This document shows, piece by piece, positions 8,310 to 18,232 of a stretch of DNA of 46,168 nt (the first letter of the stretch is position 1; the number at the start of each line of letters is the position of its first letter). Made by a program: the position numbers and the translations under genes. The notes under the pieces are model-generated. The model did no database searches. It worked only from the letters and a program-made list of their open reading frames with translations, and was not told the DNA's origin. The DNA comes from Candidatus Moraniibacteriota bacterium (GTDB lineage Bacteria; Patescibacteriota; Minisyncoccia; Moranbacterales; UBA2206). The stretch spans positions 1 through 46,168 of the forward strand of contig JAUXSI010000004.1 in NCBI GenBank assembly GCA_030679985.1. Reading direction: 5' to 3'.

Positions 8310-9959
8310 ATGATGGATAAAATTTTCAAAAATAATTTCATATTGAAGTCCCGGCCGACCGAGTCGGTCATTTCCGCGGCTTTCGTAATAACGGTCGCGG
8401 GCCTCCTGAGCAACCTGCTCGGGCTTGTGCGCGATCGTTTGCTGGCTTCGACTTTCGGAGCCGGTGATACGCTGGACGTGTATTACGCGGCCTTCCGGAT
8501 TCCGGATCTGATTTATAGCTTGCTTATCCTGGGTTCGATGAGCGCCGCTTTTATTCCGGTCTTCACCGGATTGCGAAGCAAGGAGGGCGATAATGACGAA
8601 GCTTGGCGTCTGACCAATGGGATTATGAACCTGTCCTTATTTTTGATCATCATCATTTCGCTGGTTTGTGCGATTGCCGCGCCGTTTTTAATGCGGATCA
8701 TCACCCCGGGCTTTTCTCCGGAAAAGATGGAAAGCGCGGTTTTGTTCACCCGTATAATGTTTCTAAGTCCGATTTTTCTGGGCATCAGCGGAATTATGGG
8801 TGGCGTCCTGACCTCGATGAAACATTTTTTGGTCTATTCGGTCGCGCCGCTTCTATATAATATCGGCATCATCCTGGGCATCACCGTATTCGTCGGTTTT
8901 ATGGGACCGATCGGATTGGCGTGGGGAGTGGTTTTCGGGGCGCTGATGCATATGGTCCTGCAATATACGACGGTGCGGAAATTGGGTTATGTCCATCGGT
9001 GGGGGTTGGCGGCGGCTTGGCAAAATCGAAACGTGCGCAAAGTTTTCTCATTGATGTTGCCGCGGATGACCGGCATCGCGATCAATCAGTTCAATCTGAT
9101 GGTGATCACGGTGTTCGCTTCGACGTTGGCGGCCGGCAGCCTGGCGGTGTTCAATTTTTCTCAAAACCTGGCCAGCGTGCCGCTGAGCGTATTCGGCATA
9201 TCTTTCGCTATCGCGGTCTTTCCCGTCCTGTCGACATATGCCGCGCGCGGCGAGAAGGAAAATTTCGTAAAGGCTTTTTCGGAAACTTTCCGCCAGATAA
9301 TGTTTTTTGTCATCCCACTGAGCGTGTTTATGGTCGTTCTGCGGGCGCAGATCGTGCGGGTCGTTTTGGGAGCCGGGAAGTTCGACTGGAACGATACGAT
9401 TCTGACTTTCCAATGCCTGGGAATCTTGGCGCTCAGTCTGTTCGCGCAAAGCGCGGTGCAGCTTCTGGCCCGTTCGTTCTATGCTCTGCAAGACACCAAG
9501 ACCCCTTTCTATATCGCCATCGCCACGGAGGCCGTGAACATCCTGGCAGTCATAATGCTTATTGACCGCGTCCAGATCGTCGGCTTGGCGATCGCGTTCT
9601 CCCTGGCCAACGTGGTACAGATGATGCTGTTACTTTTCTTTTTGCGGGCGCGCTTCGACAACTTGGATGACCGTAACATCATCCTGTCGGTATCGAAAAT
9701 CGCCTTCGCTTCCTTCGCTGCCGGGCTTGGGATACAAGGCGCGAAATACGCGGTCGCTTCGGCAGTCGATCTGGATACGTTTTTGGGAGTTTTTACCCAA
9801 TTGACCGTTCCGTTGGTTCTAGGATTTGCGATCTTTATCGGCATCAGCCATCTTTTGAAGCTGGAAGAATTCATCTTGTTCAAGAATTCACTCACCCGGA
9901 AAATGTTCAAAGGCAATAAGGTGATCCTGGAGAGTACGGATGAAGTGAGTCGGATGTGA
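8310..9959 (+). CDS. murJ: Lipid II flippase MurJ (MviN family)
   Basis: VITVAGLLSNLLGLVRDRLLASTFGAGDTLDVYYAAFRIPDLIYSLL; polytopic membrane protein. Confidence 0.9.
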   Translation: MMDKIFKNNFILKSRPTESVISAAFVITVAGLLSNLLGLVRDRLLASTFGAGDTLDVYYAAFRIPDLIYSLLILGSMSAAFIPVFTGLRSKEGDNDEAWRLTNGIMNLSLFLIIIISLVCAIAAPFLMRIITPGFSPEKMESAVLFTRIMFLSPIFLGISGIMGGVLTSMKHFLVYSVAPLLYNIGIILGITVFVGFMGPIGLAWGVVFGALMHMVLQYTTVRKLGYVHRWGLAAAWQNRNVRKVFSLMLPRMTGIAINQFNLMVITVFASTLAAGSLAVFNFSQNLASVPLSVFGISFAIAVFPVLSTYAARGEKENFVKAFSETFRQIMFFVIPLSVFMVVLRAQIVRVVLGAGKFDWNDTILTFQCLGILALSLFAQSAVQLLARSFYALQDTKTPFYIAIATEAVNILAVIMLIDRVQIVGLAIAFSLANVVQMMLLLFFLRARFDNLDDRNIILSVSKIAFASFAAGLGIQGAKYAVASAVDLDTFLGVFTQLTVPLVLGFAIFIGISHLLKLEEFILFKNSLTRKMFKGNKVILESTDEVSRM

Positions 9960-10004
9960 CCGATTCTTGATTATTCTTCGGTTCTAGGCTAAGATGGATA
10001 CTAT

Positions 10005-11723
10005 ATGAGCCAAAAAAATGTCCGCAATTTCTGCATAATCGCCCACATCGATCATGGCAAGTCGACCCTTTCGGATCGGCTTTTAGAATTGACCCACACC
10101 GTGGAACAGCGCAATATGAAGGCGCAATTGTTGGATCAGATGGATTTGGAACGGGAGCGGGGCATCACCATCAAATTGCAGCCGGTGAGGATGGATTATG
10201 AACTCAATGGTGAAAAATATGTTTTGAATCTGATCGACACGCCGGGACACGTGGATTTCGGCTATGAAGTTTCCCGGTCTTTGGCGGCCGTGGAAGGCGC
10301 GGTGCTTTTGGTGGACGCGACCAAGGGCGTGCAAGCGCAGACCCTGTCGAATTTGTATCTGGCCATCGAACAGGGCCTGGAAATCATTCCGGTGGTCAAC
10401 AAAGTCGATTTGCCCAATGCCGATGCGCCGAAAGTGAAAAAGGAAATCATCCATGTTTTGGGTTGCAAGGAAGAGGATATTTTCGAAGTTTCCGGCAAGA
10501 CCGGACAGGGCGTCGATAAATTATTGGAAGAGATCGTGAAGACCGTGCCGTATCCGCAAGGCGATGCGGATAAACCGCTGCGCGCCCTTATTTTCGATTC
10601 CAAATACGACACATATAAAGGCGTGGTAGCGTATGTGCGGGTGCTGGACGGCAGCGTGAAGCGTGATGATGAGGTGGCGATGATGGCGGGAATGGCTGAT
10701 AGCGATGTGGTGGAGGTGGGATATTTCAAACCGGATATGCAAAAAGTCGACCGCTTGACGGCGGGCGATATCGGCTATTTGGCCACCGGTTTCAAGAGTG
10801 TGGAATATTGCCGGGTAGGCGATACGATTACCCTGGCCGGATACCGCGACAAAGTCGAAAGTTTGCCCGGCTATAAGAAAGTGACGCCGATGGTCTACGC
10901 TTCTTTCTATCCGATCGAGGGCGATGATTATAATTTTATGCGCGACGCTTTGGATAAGCTGAAGCTTAATGACGCGGCTTTCGAATTCGAGCCGGAGTCC
11001 AGCCAGGCTTTGGGAAGGGGGTTCCGTTGCGGTTTTCTGGGGATGCTGCACTTGGAAATCATCCAATCGAGATTGGAAAGGGAATTTGAAATCAGTCCGA
11101 CCATCACTACGCCGAGCGTCGTCTATGAAGTGGAAGTGAAGAGCCAGGCCGAAAGGATAAAGATTTATTCTGCTACCGAAATGCCGGACGCGTCGGTGAT
11201 CGACAAAATCTATGAACCCTATGCCAAGCTGGATATCATTTCGCCGGCCGCGTATCTGGGTTCGATTATGGAAGTGATGCGCAATACGCGGGCGCAATAT
11301 CTGAACACGGAATATATCGACAGCGAACGGATCATCCTGTCCTTCGATTGCCCTTTGACAGATGTCATTACCAATCTGCATGATGATTTGAAAAGCGCTT
11401 CTTCGGGTTACGCCTCGATGAATTATGAAATCAAGGATTATCGGCCGAATGACTTGGTGAAGATGGATATTTTGGTGGCCGGGGAGAAATTCGACGCTTT
11501 TTCGCGCATCGTGCCGAGGGAAAAAGCCAATTCGGAAGGCAAATCGATCGTGGAGAAATTGAAAAATTCTATTCCGAAGCAGAATTTCTTGATCGCCCTG
11601 CAGGCGGCTATCGGGGGCAAGGTGATCGCGCGCGAAAGCATCCAGGCTTTCCGCAAAGACGTGACCAGCGGACTATATGGCGGGGACATCACGCGTAAGC
11701 GCAAACTTTTGGAAAAACAGTAG
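10005..11723 (+). CDS. lepA: Elongation factor 4 (LepA)
   Basis: NFCIIAHIDHGKSTLSDRLLELT, DTPGHVDFGYEVSRSLAAVEGAVLLVDA, and C-terminal RKRKLLEKQ. Confidence 0.97.
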   Translation: MSQKNVRNFCIIAHIDHGKSTLSDRLLELTHTVEQRNMKAQLLDQMDLERERGITIKLQPVRMDYELNGEKYVLNLIDTPGHVDFGYEVSRSLAAVEGAVLLVDATKGVQAQTLSNLYLAIEQGLEIIPVVNKVDLPNADAPKVKKEIIHVLGCKEEDIFEVSGKTGQGVDKLLEEIVKTVPYPQGDADKPLRALIFDSKYDTYKGVVAYVRVLDGSVKRDDEVAMMAGMADSDVVEVGYFKPDMQKVDRLTAGDIGYLATGFKSVEYCRVGDTITLAGYRDKVESLPGYKKVTPMVYASFYPIEGDDYNFMRDALDKLKLNDAAFEFEPESSQALGRGFRCGFLGMLHLEIIQSRLEREFEISPTITTPSVVYEVEVKSQAERIKIYSATEMPDASVIDKIYEPYAKLDIISPAAYLGSIMEVMRNTRAQYLNTEYIDSERIILSFDCPLTDVITNLHDDLKSASSGYASMNYEIKDYRPNDLVKMDILVAGEKFDAFSRIVPREKANSEGKSIVEKLKNSIPKQNFLIALQAAIGGKVIARESIQAFRKDVTSGLYGGDITRKRKLLEKQ

Positions 11724-11815
11724 AAAGGGAAAAAGAAGATGAAAAGCATCGGCCGCGTAAGCATTCCCTCGGACGCCTTCCTGGCGGTTTTAAAAAGATA
11801 AACATAATAATTCCA

Positions 11816-12112
11816 ATGGACCCCGTTTCTCTAGGCGTCATAGTTTTTTTTCTAGCGATCAACGTCGTCGCTTTTTTGATTATGTTTTTTGATAAACTCA
11901 GCTCGCGTAAAGCGGGCGCCGAAAGGATTTCGGAAGGTCTGCTGTTTTTTATGGCCGCGGTTTTCGGCAGTGTCGGGGTTTATGCCGGGATGTTCGCTTT
12001 CCGCCACAAAACCCGGAAGTGGTATTTCATTATCGGGATCCCCGTGCTTATCTTGCAAAATTGCGCTTTATTATACGTCGCATACGGCTTTTTGACCGGT
12101 AATATCTGGTAA
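11816..12112 (+). CDS. DUF1294-family small membrane protein
   Basis: FFDKLSSRKAGAERISEGLLFFMAAVFGSVGVYAGMFAFRHKTRKWYF pattern. Confidence 0.75.
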   Translation: MDPVSLGVIVFFLAINVVAFLIMFFDKLSSRKAGAERISEGLLFFMAAVFGSVGVYAGMFAFRHKTRKWYFIIGIPVLILQNCALLYVAYGFLTGNIW

Positions 12113-12126
12113 TTCGCAGCGGCCTA

Positions 12127-12155
12127 TTGACAAATCATTCTCTTTGCTGTATAAA
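12127..12155 (+). promoter_or_regulatory. sigma70-type promoter TTGACA-N17-TATAAA
   Basis: TTGACA 12127-12132, TATAAA 12150-12155. Confidence 0.75.
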
Positions 12156-12235
12156 TCAGAGTTATCTGTGATGATGTTTTTTTAAAATAAAATCTAGTAA
12201 ACCTTGCTGGATTAAATTAACTCGGGGTGACGAAG

Positions 12236-12604
12236 ATGGAAATAGAGACAACCATGCAGGAGTTGCTGAACAGGAAGTATCTCAAAATTGTGTTTGATAG
12301 AAAAAATTTGAGATACGCGAAATTTTTTTTGCGGCGCAATGCCGTCACTATCATCTTGAACTCGGAGAATAGTTTTACAGAGGACGCAGTCATTCTCCAG
12401 GAGGAAATCAATAATGTTTTCCGCGAAATGGGTGTCGCATTTTCTGTTGAGGCAAATTATAGCCCCGACGGGAATATCGACAAGTTCACGTTGAGAAATG
12501 TGAACGATATCGGAAAATGCAACTTCGCGGGGTTCATGGACAGATTGGTGTCCGGACTCCGAGTGGGCGAACTGCTTGTCTATTTTTGCGACAAGAAAAA
12601 TTAA
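12236..12604 (+). CDS. Hypothetical protein
   Basis: ORF with an upstream promoter and a downstream terminator; no recognised family. Confidence 0.6.
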   Translation: MEIETTMQELLNRKYLKIVFDRKNLRYAKFFLRRNAVTIILNSENSFTEDAVILQEEINNVFREMGVAFSVEANYSPDGNIDKFTLRNVNDIGKCNFAGFMDRLVSGLRVGELLVYFCDKKN

Positions 12605-12614
12605 ACAAGCGGTT

Positions 12615-12655
12615 GGCGGGGAACAGGTTTTTACCTGTCCCCGCCTTTTTTATTT
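12615..12655 (+). terminator. Intrinsic terminator
   Basis: GGCGGGGAACAGGT-tttt-ACCTGTCCCCGCC followed by TTTTTTATTT. Confidence 0.92.
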
Positions 12656-12722
12656 CTCGGAATTTGTGCGCCAAGGGATTTTATTGTAGAATTCAGGCAG
12701 CTAACAATTAGCCGGCAACAAG

Positions 12723-13172
12723 ATGAAAAAAATACCAGCCAGATTCTCGGTGGGGGAAAACGATATCAAGGCGGCGGATATTCCGGCGGTGAACGGGTTG
12801 CTGAGACAATTGAATCCTGACGCTTCGGAAATAGATTACAAAAAAATAAAGGAAGTCATGCGCTATGGCGTAATCATGACGATACGTGATTCTTCCCAAA
12901 AAAACGTCCTGATCGGGATGGGCACGCTGATACCGTTGCGGAAGATATTCTCATTTTCCGGCACGATCGAGGACGTGGTCGTGAGCGAGGAATGTCGCGG
13001 TCAGGGATTGGGCCGGAAGATAATGCAGGTCTTGTTAGACAAGAGCCGGTCACTGGGGATGAAATGTGTCGATCTTACGAGCCGGCCGCAAAGGAAAATC
13101 GCCAACCAGCTCTACCAGTCGATCGGATTTGAGCGCCGCAAAACGAACGTCTACCGCTTTTCTAATAAATAA
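12723..13172 (+). CDS. GNAT-family N-acetyltransferase
   Basis: IEDVVVSEECRGQGLGRKIMQVLLDKSRSLGMKCVDLTSRP...ANQLYQSIGFERRKTNVYRF. Confidence 0.9.
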   Translation: MKKIPARFSVGENDIKAADIPAVNGLLRQLNPDASEIDYKKIKEVMRYGVIMTIRDSSQKNVLIGMGTLIPLRKIFSFSGTIEDVVVSEECRGQGLGRKIMQVLLDKSRSLGMKCVDLTSRPQRKIANQLYQSIGFERRKTNVYRFSNK

Positions 13173-13181
13173 CTTCGAAAT

Positions 13182-14252
13182 TTGAAAACAAAAATCTTAA
13201 AATACATCTTGGCGGCGCTTTTTCTGGCAGTTTCATTTCTGGTCTGGCGTTCGGTCGACCGGGCGGTGAATGTCGCGGAGGCCAGCGTCTGGATGGTACC
13301 GATAATCTTCTTTTCAGCCTACATCATATTGGCCTATCTGAGCATCATCGTCATCCGGCGGACGGATGTTTTGCAATGGCTGTTTTTAGGTTCCATTCTG
13401 CCGAGTTTCTTTTTCGTGCACAGCCTCGGCCATTTGAATGCGGTTTTTGCAGCCTATGTTTTCCTGGCTTGGGGCGTAACCAGGATAACGGACGATCTGA
13501 GGCTGAATATCCGGATAAGCTTGCGGAAGTCCGTCCGTGCCGGAAGCGTTTGGGTCGTGCTGGCGTTGTCTTTATTGATCGCCAGCCAATATTACGCGTC
13601 GGCAAAAAACTTTGACACCGGTCGGCTCATCCCGCAATTCAGCGTGAGTTCGGTTTCGGGAAACCTGACTTCCAAGATTTTGGCGATGATAAATCCGGGC
13701 CTTGCGGACATCAGCCGTGAAGGCTTGACGGTCGACCAGTTCATATTGCAGATACAGCAGGAACAGGTTGGGGATCCGGCAGCGGTTTCAGCAAACATAA
13801 ACAATCAGATCGACCGGGAAATCGATAGGACCAATCCGGGGTTGTCAAAGACTCAGAAGGAATCATTGAAAGAAGAGACTTTGAAAAAAATCGCAAGCGC
13901 CAATTTGGAGATGGGCCGGGAACAGCAGGAGTTTATTCTGCAGGAAGGAAGGCGTAAGTTTTCAGAAATTTCCGGCAAAAGCCTGACGGGCGATGAGAAA
14001 GTCGCGGATGTTTTTTCGGATGCCATAAATCGGAAAATCGACCAGTATTTCGGTTCGGGATCGGCAATCCCCGGGAAGACATCCCCATTGCCGATGATGT
14101 TGGGCATCGGACTGTTCTTGACGGTTTTGTCTCTGGGTTCGGCTCTGGGCCCGGTTTGGATCTTGTTGGCCGGCGGGATATTCTGGATTTTTATGGAGAC
14201 CGGCCTGATACGCATCATACGGGTTCCGATCGAAATGGAGGTCATCGAATAG
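13182..14252 (+). CDS. Hypothetical multi-pass membrane protein (TTG start)
   Basis: Several hydrophobic helices flanking a polar central domain. Confidence 0.6.
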   Translation: MKTKILKYILAALFLAVSFLVWRSVDRAVNVAEASVWMVPIIFFSAYIILAYLSIIVIRRTDVLQWLFLGSILPSFFFVHSLGHLNAVFAAYVFLAWGVTRITDDLRLNIRISLRKSVRAGSVWVVLALSLLIASQYYASAKNFDTGRLIPQFSVSSVSGNLTSKILAMINPGLADISREGLTVDQFILQIQQEQVGDPAAVSANINNQIDREIDRTNPGLSKTQKESLKEETLKKIASANLEMGREQQEFILQEGRRKFSEISGKSLTGDEKVADVFSDAINRKIDQYFGSGSAIPGKTSPLPMMLGIGLFLTVLSLGSALGPVWILLAGGIFWIFMETGLIRIIRVPIEMEVIE

Positions 14253-14263
14253 GTGGATGGGGA

Positions 14264-14290
14264 TTAGCACTCTTAATGGAAGATTGCTAA
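14264..14290 (+). promoter_or_regulatory. CIRCE operator (HrcA binding site)
   Basis: TTAGCACTC-N9-GATTGCTAA; consensus TTAGCACTC-N9-GAGTGCTAA, one mismatch in the right arm. Confidence 0.9.
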
Positions 14291-14313
14291 TTTGTCGTTT
14301 TTGTGCTAGATTG
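14285..14313 (+). promoter_or_regulatory. dnaJ promoter TTGCTA-N17-TAGATT overlapping CIRCE
   Basis: -35-like TTGCTA lies within the CIRCE right arm; TAGATT follows after 17 nt. Confidence 0.55.
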
Positions 14314-14347
14314 GATGGGTAAGAAATAAGGCGTGTTTTCCAAATAT

Positions 14348-15439
14348 ATGGCGAAAAATTATTATGATATCCTGGGGGTTTCTAAAGGCGCGACGGATGA
14401 TGAAATCAAAAAAGCTTATCGGAAATTGGCGCACAAACACCATCCGGACAAATCCGGCGGGGATGAAGCCAAATTCAAAGAAATAAATGAGGCCTACCAG
14501 GTCTTGTCGGACCAGAGCAAGCGCCAGCAATATGACCAATTCGGGCAAACCTTCGAAGGCGGCTCGGCCGGCGCCGGCGGTTTCGGCGGTTTTGACTTTT
14601 CCGGTTTCCAAGGTTTTGGCGGACAGAATAGCGGCTTCGAATTCGGCGGGGAAGGCTTTGAGGACATTTTTTCCAATATTTTCGGCGGCAATTCCCGGGC
14701 GCGCCGGCGAGCGCGTGGCGCGGATATCCAGGTGGATGTGGAAATCAACTTTGCGGAAATGGTCAATGGAACGGAGAAGGACATCGAATTGTATAAAAGG
14801 GTGGTGTGCGACCGTTGTCATGGTTCAGGCGGCGAACCGCAGGCTGATATGAAAACTTGCCCGACTTGCAAGGGTTCGGGCCGGGTGGAAACGTTGCGAC
14901 GCAGTTTGTTCGGCAGTTTCTCGCAAGTTTCCGAGTGTCCGGAATGCCATGGGGAAGGCAAAGTGTATGAAAAGAAATGTTCCAAGTGCGGAGGTGACGG
15001 GCGGGTCAAGGAAGAACAGAAAATCAAACTGAATATTCCGGCGGGCATCGCCGATGGCCAGACGATGTCGATGCAGGGCCAGGGCGAGGCTGGTGAGAAA
15101 GGCGCGCCGGCCGGCGATCTGTATATCAATATCCGCGTTTTGCCGCACAAGAAATTCAAGCGCAAGGGCCAGGATATCCTGAGTACGGAATTCGTGCCGT
15201 TTTCGGTGGCGACCCTTGGGGGAAAAATTGAGATTGAAACTATCAACGGCACACTCATTTTGAAAATCCCAACCGGTACCCAATCGGGCGAGGTTTTCCG
15301 CATCAAGGGCGCCGGCGTGCCGGAACTCAATGGCCGTGGCGTAGGCAACCAATTGGTGACGGTGGTGGTCAAGGTTCCCAAAAGTTTGAGCCGCGAGCAA
15401 AAAGATTTGCTGGAGAAATTGAAAAACCAAGGTATTTAA
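14348..15439 (+). CDS. dnaJ: Molecular chaperone DnaJ
   Basis: J-domain with HPD ([10 protein letters not shown]), G/F-rich region, four CxxCxGxG zinc motifs. Confidence 0.97.
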   Translation: MAKNYYDILGVSKGATDDEIKKAYRKLAHKHHPDKSGGDEAKFKEINEAYQVLSDQSKRQQYDQFGQTFEGGSAGAGGFGGFDFSGFQGFGGQNSGFEFGGEGFEDIFSNIFGGNSRARRRARGADIQVDVEINFAEMVNGTEKDIELYKRVVCDRCHGSGGEPQADMKTCPTCKGSGRVETLRRSLFGSFSQVSECPECHGEGKVYEKKCSKCGGDGRVKEEQKIKLNIPAGIADGQTMSMQGQGEAGEKGAPAGDLYINIRVLPHKKFKRKGQDILSTEFVPFSVATLGGKIEIETINGTLILKIPTGTQSGEVFRIKGAGVPELNGRGVGNQLVTVVVKVPKSLSREQKDLLEKLKNQGI

Positions 15440-15451
15440 ATTTACGAGGGG

Positions 15452-15487
15452 AAAAAGCATCCCACATCTTTGAATGGGATGCTTTTT
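15452..15487 (+). terminator. Intrinsic terminator after dnaJ
   Basis: AAAAAGCATCCCA...TGGGATGCTTTTT. Confidence 0.85.
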
Positions 15488-15538
15488 GAGCGGCTATTCG
15501 ACGTTTGTCCGTTCGATGAAAGCAATCTAATATGTGTT

Positions 15539-15567
15539 TTGACTTCCTTACTTTTTAACATTATAAT
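15539..15567 (+). promoter_or_regulatory. sigma70-type promoter TTGACT-N17-TATAAT
   Basis: TTGACT 15539-15544, TATAAT 15562-15567. Confidence 0.75.
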
Positions 15568-15686
15568 GGTACATTACAATACGGATTTGAAAAATTGGGA
15601 ATATGGCCAGTTGGAACCTTAAAAAAGGAATAAAAATCATAATCAGCTTGAATCCGTGTTTTTTGGATCTAAGTAAGGAGCGGAAA

Positions 15687-15899
15687 ATGCAAAAGCGAAA
15701 AGCAGACGGAAGAAAGGCGGCACGAATCGAGATTTATATGGACGGAGAATCCGTTTTGCCCTTCGAAGGCACGATAGGGCAGGCGATTGAAAGAGTTCAG
15801 TACATTGCCAAGAGTGTAATCGCGACATTTGAGGTTATTGAATTCACTCCGGACAATCAGGAGGGTACAGTCCGCTATAATAGCGCGAAAGACTCCTAG
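15687..15899 (+). CDS. Hypothetical small protein
   Basis: SD AAGGAG precedes the ATG at 15687; internal to the longer 15603 ORF. Confidence 0.55.
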   Translation: MQKRKADGRKAARIEIYMDGESVLPFEGTIGQAIERVQYIAKSVIATFEVIEFTPDNQEGTVRYNSAKDS

Positions 15900-15930
15900 G
15901 ATTTTATGTTATGTGGAGTAACCATCATCA

Positions 15931-15967
15931 GGCCCATCAATCGCACGCGATCGATAGGCCTTTTTTA
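15931..15967 (+). terminator. Intrinsic terminator
   Basis: AGGCCcATCaATCGC-ac-GCGATcGATaGGCCT followed by a T-run. Confidence 0.8.
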
Positions 15968-16031
15968 ATAGGAAATTTGGCGGCGGCTTTTTATTCTGTC
16001 AAATGCCGGATTCGGGCGGTAGAAATTAAGG

Positions 16032-17354
16032 TTGAGCGAAGAGACGAAGAGGAGTAGACTGGAAGATATGGAACAAAAAACCGCCCTTGAAATTCTTAAG
16101 CTTGGATATAATGTCTTTTTGACCGGTCCGGCCGGTTCAGGCAAGACCTATCTGCTTAAACAATATATCGACTATCTGAAAAGCCGCGACATCGGCGTGG
16201 CTGTGACGGCGTCCACCGGCATCGCCGCCACTCATATGAACGGGCAGACGATCCATAGCTGGTCAGGTATGGGCATCAGTGAAACCTTTAATGAGGCTGA
16301 TTTCGCCAAGCTCAAGAAAAGAGGTTACCAGCAGGAGCGTTTCAAGAAAACCAAAGTTTTGATCATCGATGAGATCTCGATGTTGCACGCGCATCAACTG
16401 GACATCGTCAACAGTATCTGCAAAAGTTTCAAGGAGCCGTTTCTGGCTTTCGGCGGATTGCAAGTCATTTTGTGCGGGGATTTCTTCCAGTTGCCGCCAG
16501 TCACGAAATCCAAAGAGGAAACGCGCTTCGTCATCGAATCCGACGCCTGGCGGGAGATGGACCCGAAAGTCTGCTATCTGGAAGAACAGCACCGCCAAGA
16601 AGATCGGGAGATGCTTAAAATTTTGAATGACATCCGTTCGCAATCATGCGACGAAAAAACCAAAGCGCTTTTGGTCTCCCGCGCCAATATTGAAATTGGA
16701 AACACTCTCAGGCCCACGCGCCTCTTCACTCACAACGCCAATGTGGACGCAATCAACGCTTTGGAGTTGGGGAAAATAAAAGGAGAATCCAAGTTGTTCC
16801 GGATGACAGAGAATGGCAACGAGTATCTGGTCGCTTCCGTGAAAAAAGGATGTCTCGCGCCGGAAAAACTGGCGCTCAAAAAAGGCGCGGTGGTGATGTT
16901 CGTGAAAAATAATTTTGACCGCGGCTATGTCAACGGCACGCTGGGCGAAGTAGCCGGTTTCGACAGCAAGGGAATGCCAATCGTGGATACGGTGTCCGGC
17001 AAGACCATCGTGGCTACGCCGGAAAAATGGTCCATTGAAGAAAACGACGAATCTTTGGCTTCTGTTTCCCAAATCCCATTGCGATTGGCGTGGGCCATTA
17101 CCGTCCACAAAAGCCAAGGTATGACTTTGGACGCGGTGGAGATGGATCTCAGCAAATCCTTCGAGTATGGCATGGGCTACGTCGCCCTCTCGCGCGTCCG
17201 CACCTTGTCCGGCATCAAGCTCTTAGGCATCAACGAACGCGCCCTGCAAGTCAATCCGAAGGTGCTTGCGCTCGACAAACTCTTGGCTGAATCTTCACAA
17301 AACAACGCCCGCAATCTCGTCCAGTTGGGGCAGTTGAAAAAGAAAACGGTATGA
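16032..17354 (+). CDS. PIF1-like/RecD-like superfamily 1 helicase
   Basis: LTGPAGSGKTYLLKQYI, TASTGIAATHMNGQTIHSWSGMGI, LIIDEISMLHAHQLD, WAITVHKSQGMTLDAVEMDL. Confidence 0.92.
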   Translation: MSEETKRSRLEDMEQKTALEILKLGYNVFLTGPAGSGKTYLLKQYIDYLKSRDIGVAVTASTGIAATHMNGQTIHSWSGMGISETFNEADFAKLKKRGYQQERFKKTKVLIIDEISMLHAHQLDIVNSICKSFKEPFLAFGGLQVILCGDFFQLPPVTKSKEETRFVIESDAWREMDPKVCYLEEQHRQEDREMLKILNDIRSQSCDEKTKALLVSRANIEIGNTLRPTRLFTHNANVDAINALELGKIKGESKLFRMTENGNEYLVASVKKGCLAPEKLALKKGAVVMFVKNNFDRGYVNGTLGEVAGFDSKGMPIVDTVSGKTIVATPEKWSIEENDESLASVSQIPLRLAWAITVHKSQGMTLDAVEMDLSKSFEYGMGYVALSRVRTLSGIKLLGINERALQVNPKVLALDKLLAESSQNNARNLVQLGQLKKKTV

Positions 17355-17390
17355 TGGGATTTTTGCCATATGTCTGATTTGGAATAAAAA

Positions 17391-17421
17391 ACAAGCGGGG
17401 CATTCCTAGTGCTTCCGCTTG
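17391..17421. terminator. Hairpin between convergent genes
   Basis: CAAGCGG...CCGCTTG inverted repeat. Confidence 0.5.
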
Positions 17422-17445
17422 GGCTTGTGCAGCACGATAGCTGCT

Positions 17446-18174
17446 TTATAGGTGAATGATTTTTTTCCGCCTCTGAATTTCTTCATAGGCAAGTTTGAAT
17501 TGCCGGTCATCCAAATAACCGCAACTTGCTATGGATTCGGATTTGCGTCCGATCCTGATTATGTCTGAAAAACCTAGGATCATAGCCGTCAAATCAACAG
17601 CAACTTCGTTGTTTCTCAGGGGGTGGTTTGACATAGCTAGGATGACGTGGGATAGCTCATGGGATATTGAATAGATGAAAATTTCCAATGAGGTTCTGAC
17701 TATGCGTCTGAAGATAAACATAAGGATTTTCATCTCGGTGAATTCCCTTGTCCCATACAAGGGAAAATATCTTGGTTGAAGGATAAGCGCTCCGGCATCA
17801 GTCAAGTCCTTAGCAAGGGCTGATTGACTGACAGTGTACCCCATTTTTTTGATAGCATCCATGAGTAATGTGCGCAGCGATTCTTGCTTGCAATGCTCAT
17901 TGATGTAGCAAATCCTAAGTGTCAAGTCATTGAGCTTCAAGATGTGCTTGACCTTCCTGATGCACTCTGAGAATTCTCCAGAATCATATAATGACCGGAG
18001 TTCTTCCGTGGTTGAGTCCGGGAGACTCTTGATGCCTCCCAATGAAAAGTGCAGGCTCCGTATGAAATCACGGATCTCATTATCAGTCGCGGTTACTATG
18101 GTTTCCACGTCGTTTCCTCCTGGTTTTTTGATTGTGAAATATGCATAATTGATATTCAGATGTTCGGACATCAA
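17446..18174 (-). CDS. Uncharacterised HExxH (gluzincin-like) putative metallopeptidase
   Basis: SISHELSHVILAMSNHPLRNNEVAVDLTAMILGF: HEXXH plus a downstream Glu (NEVAVD). Confidence 0.65.
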   Translation of the reverse strand: MMSEHLNINYAYFTIKKPGGNDVETIVTATDNEIRDFIRSLHFSLGGIKSLPDSTTEELRSLYDSGEFSECIRKVKHILKLNDLTLRICYINEHCKQESLRTLLMDAIKKMGYTVSQSALAKDLTDAGALILQPRYFPLYGTREFTEMKILMFIFRRIVRTSLEIFIYSISHELSHVILAMSNHPLRNNEVAVDLTAMILGFSDIIRIGRKSESIASCGYLDDRQFKLAYEEIQRRKKIIHL

Positions 18175-18203
18175 ATTATGGTTTGTTAAATTGCAGATTA
18201 TCT

Positions 18204-18232
18204 ATTTAAGCATATTTATGCCGTCTTGTCAA
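18204..18232 (-). promoter_or_regulatory. Minus-strand promoter TTGACA-N17-TTAAAT for the HExxH gene
   Basis: + strand ATTTAA 18204-18209 and TGTCAA 18227-18232. Confidence 0.65.
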
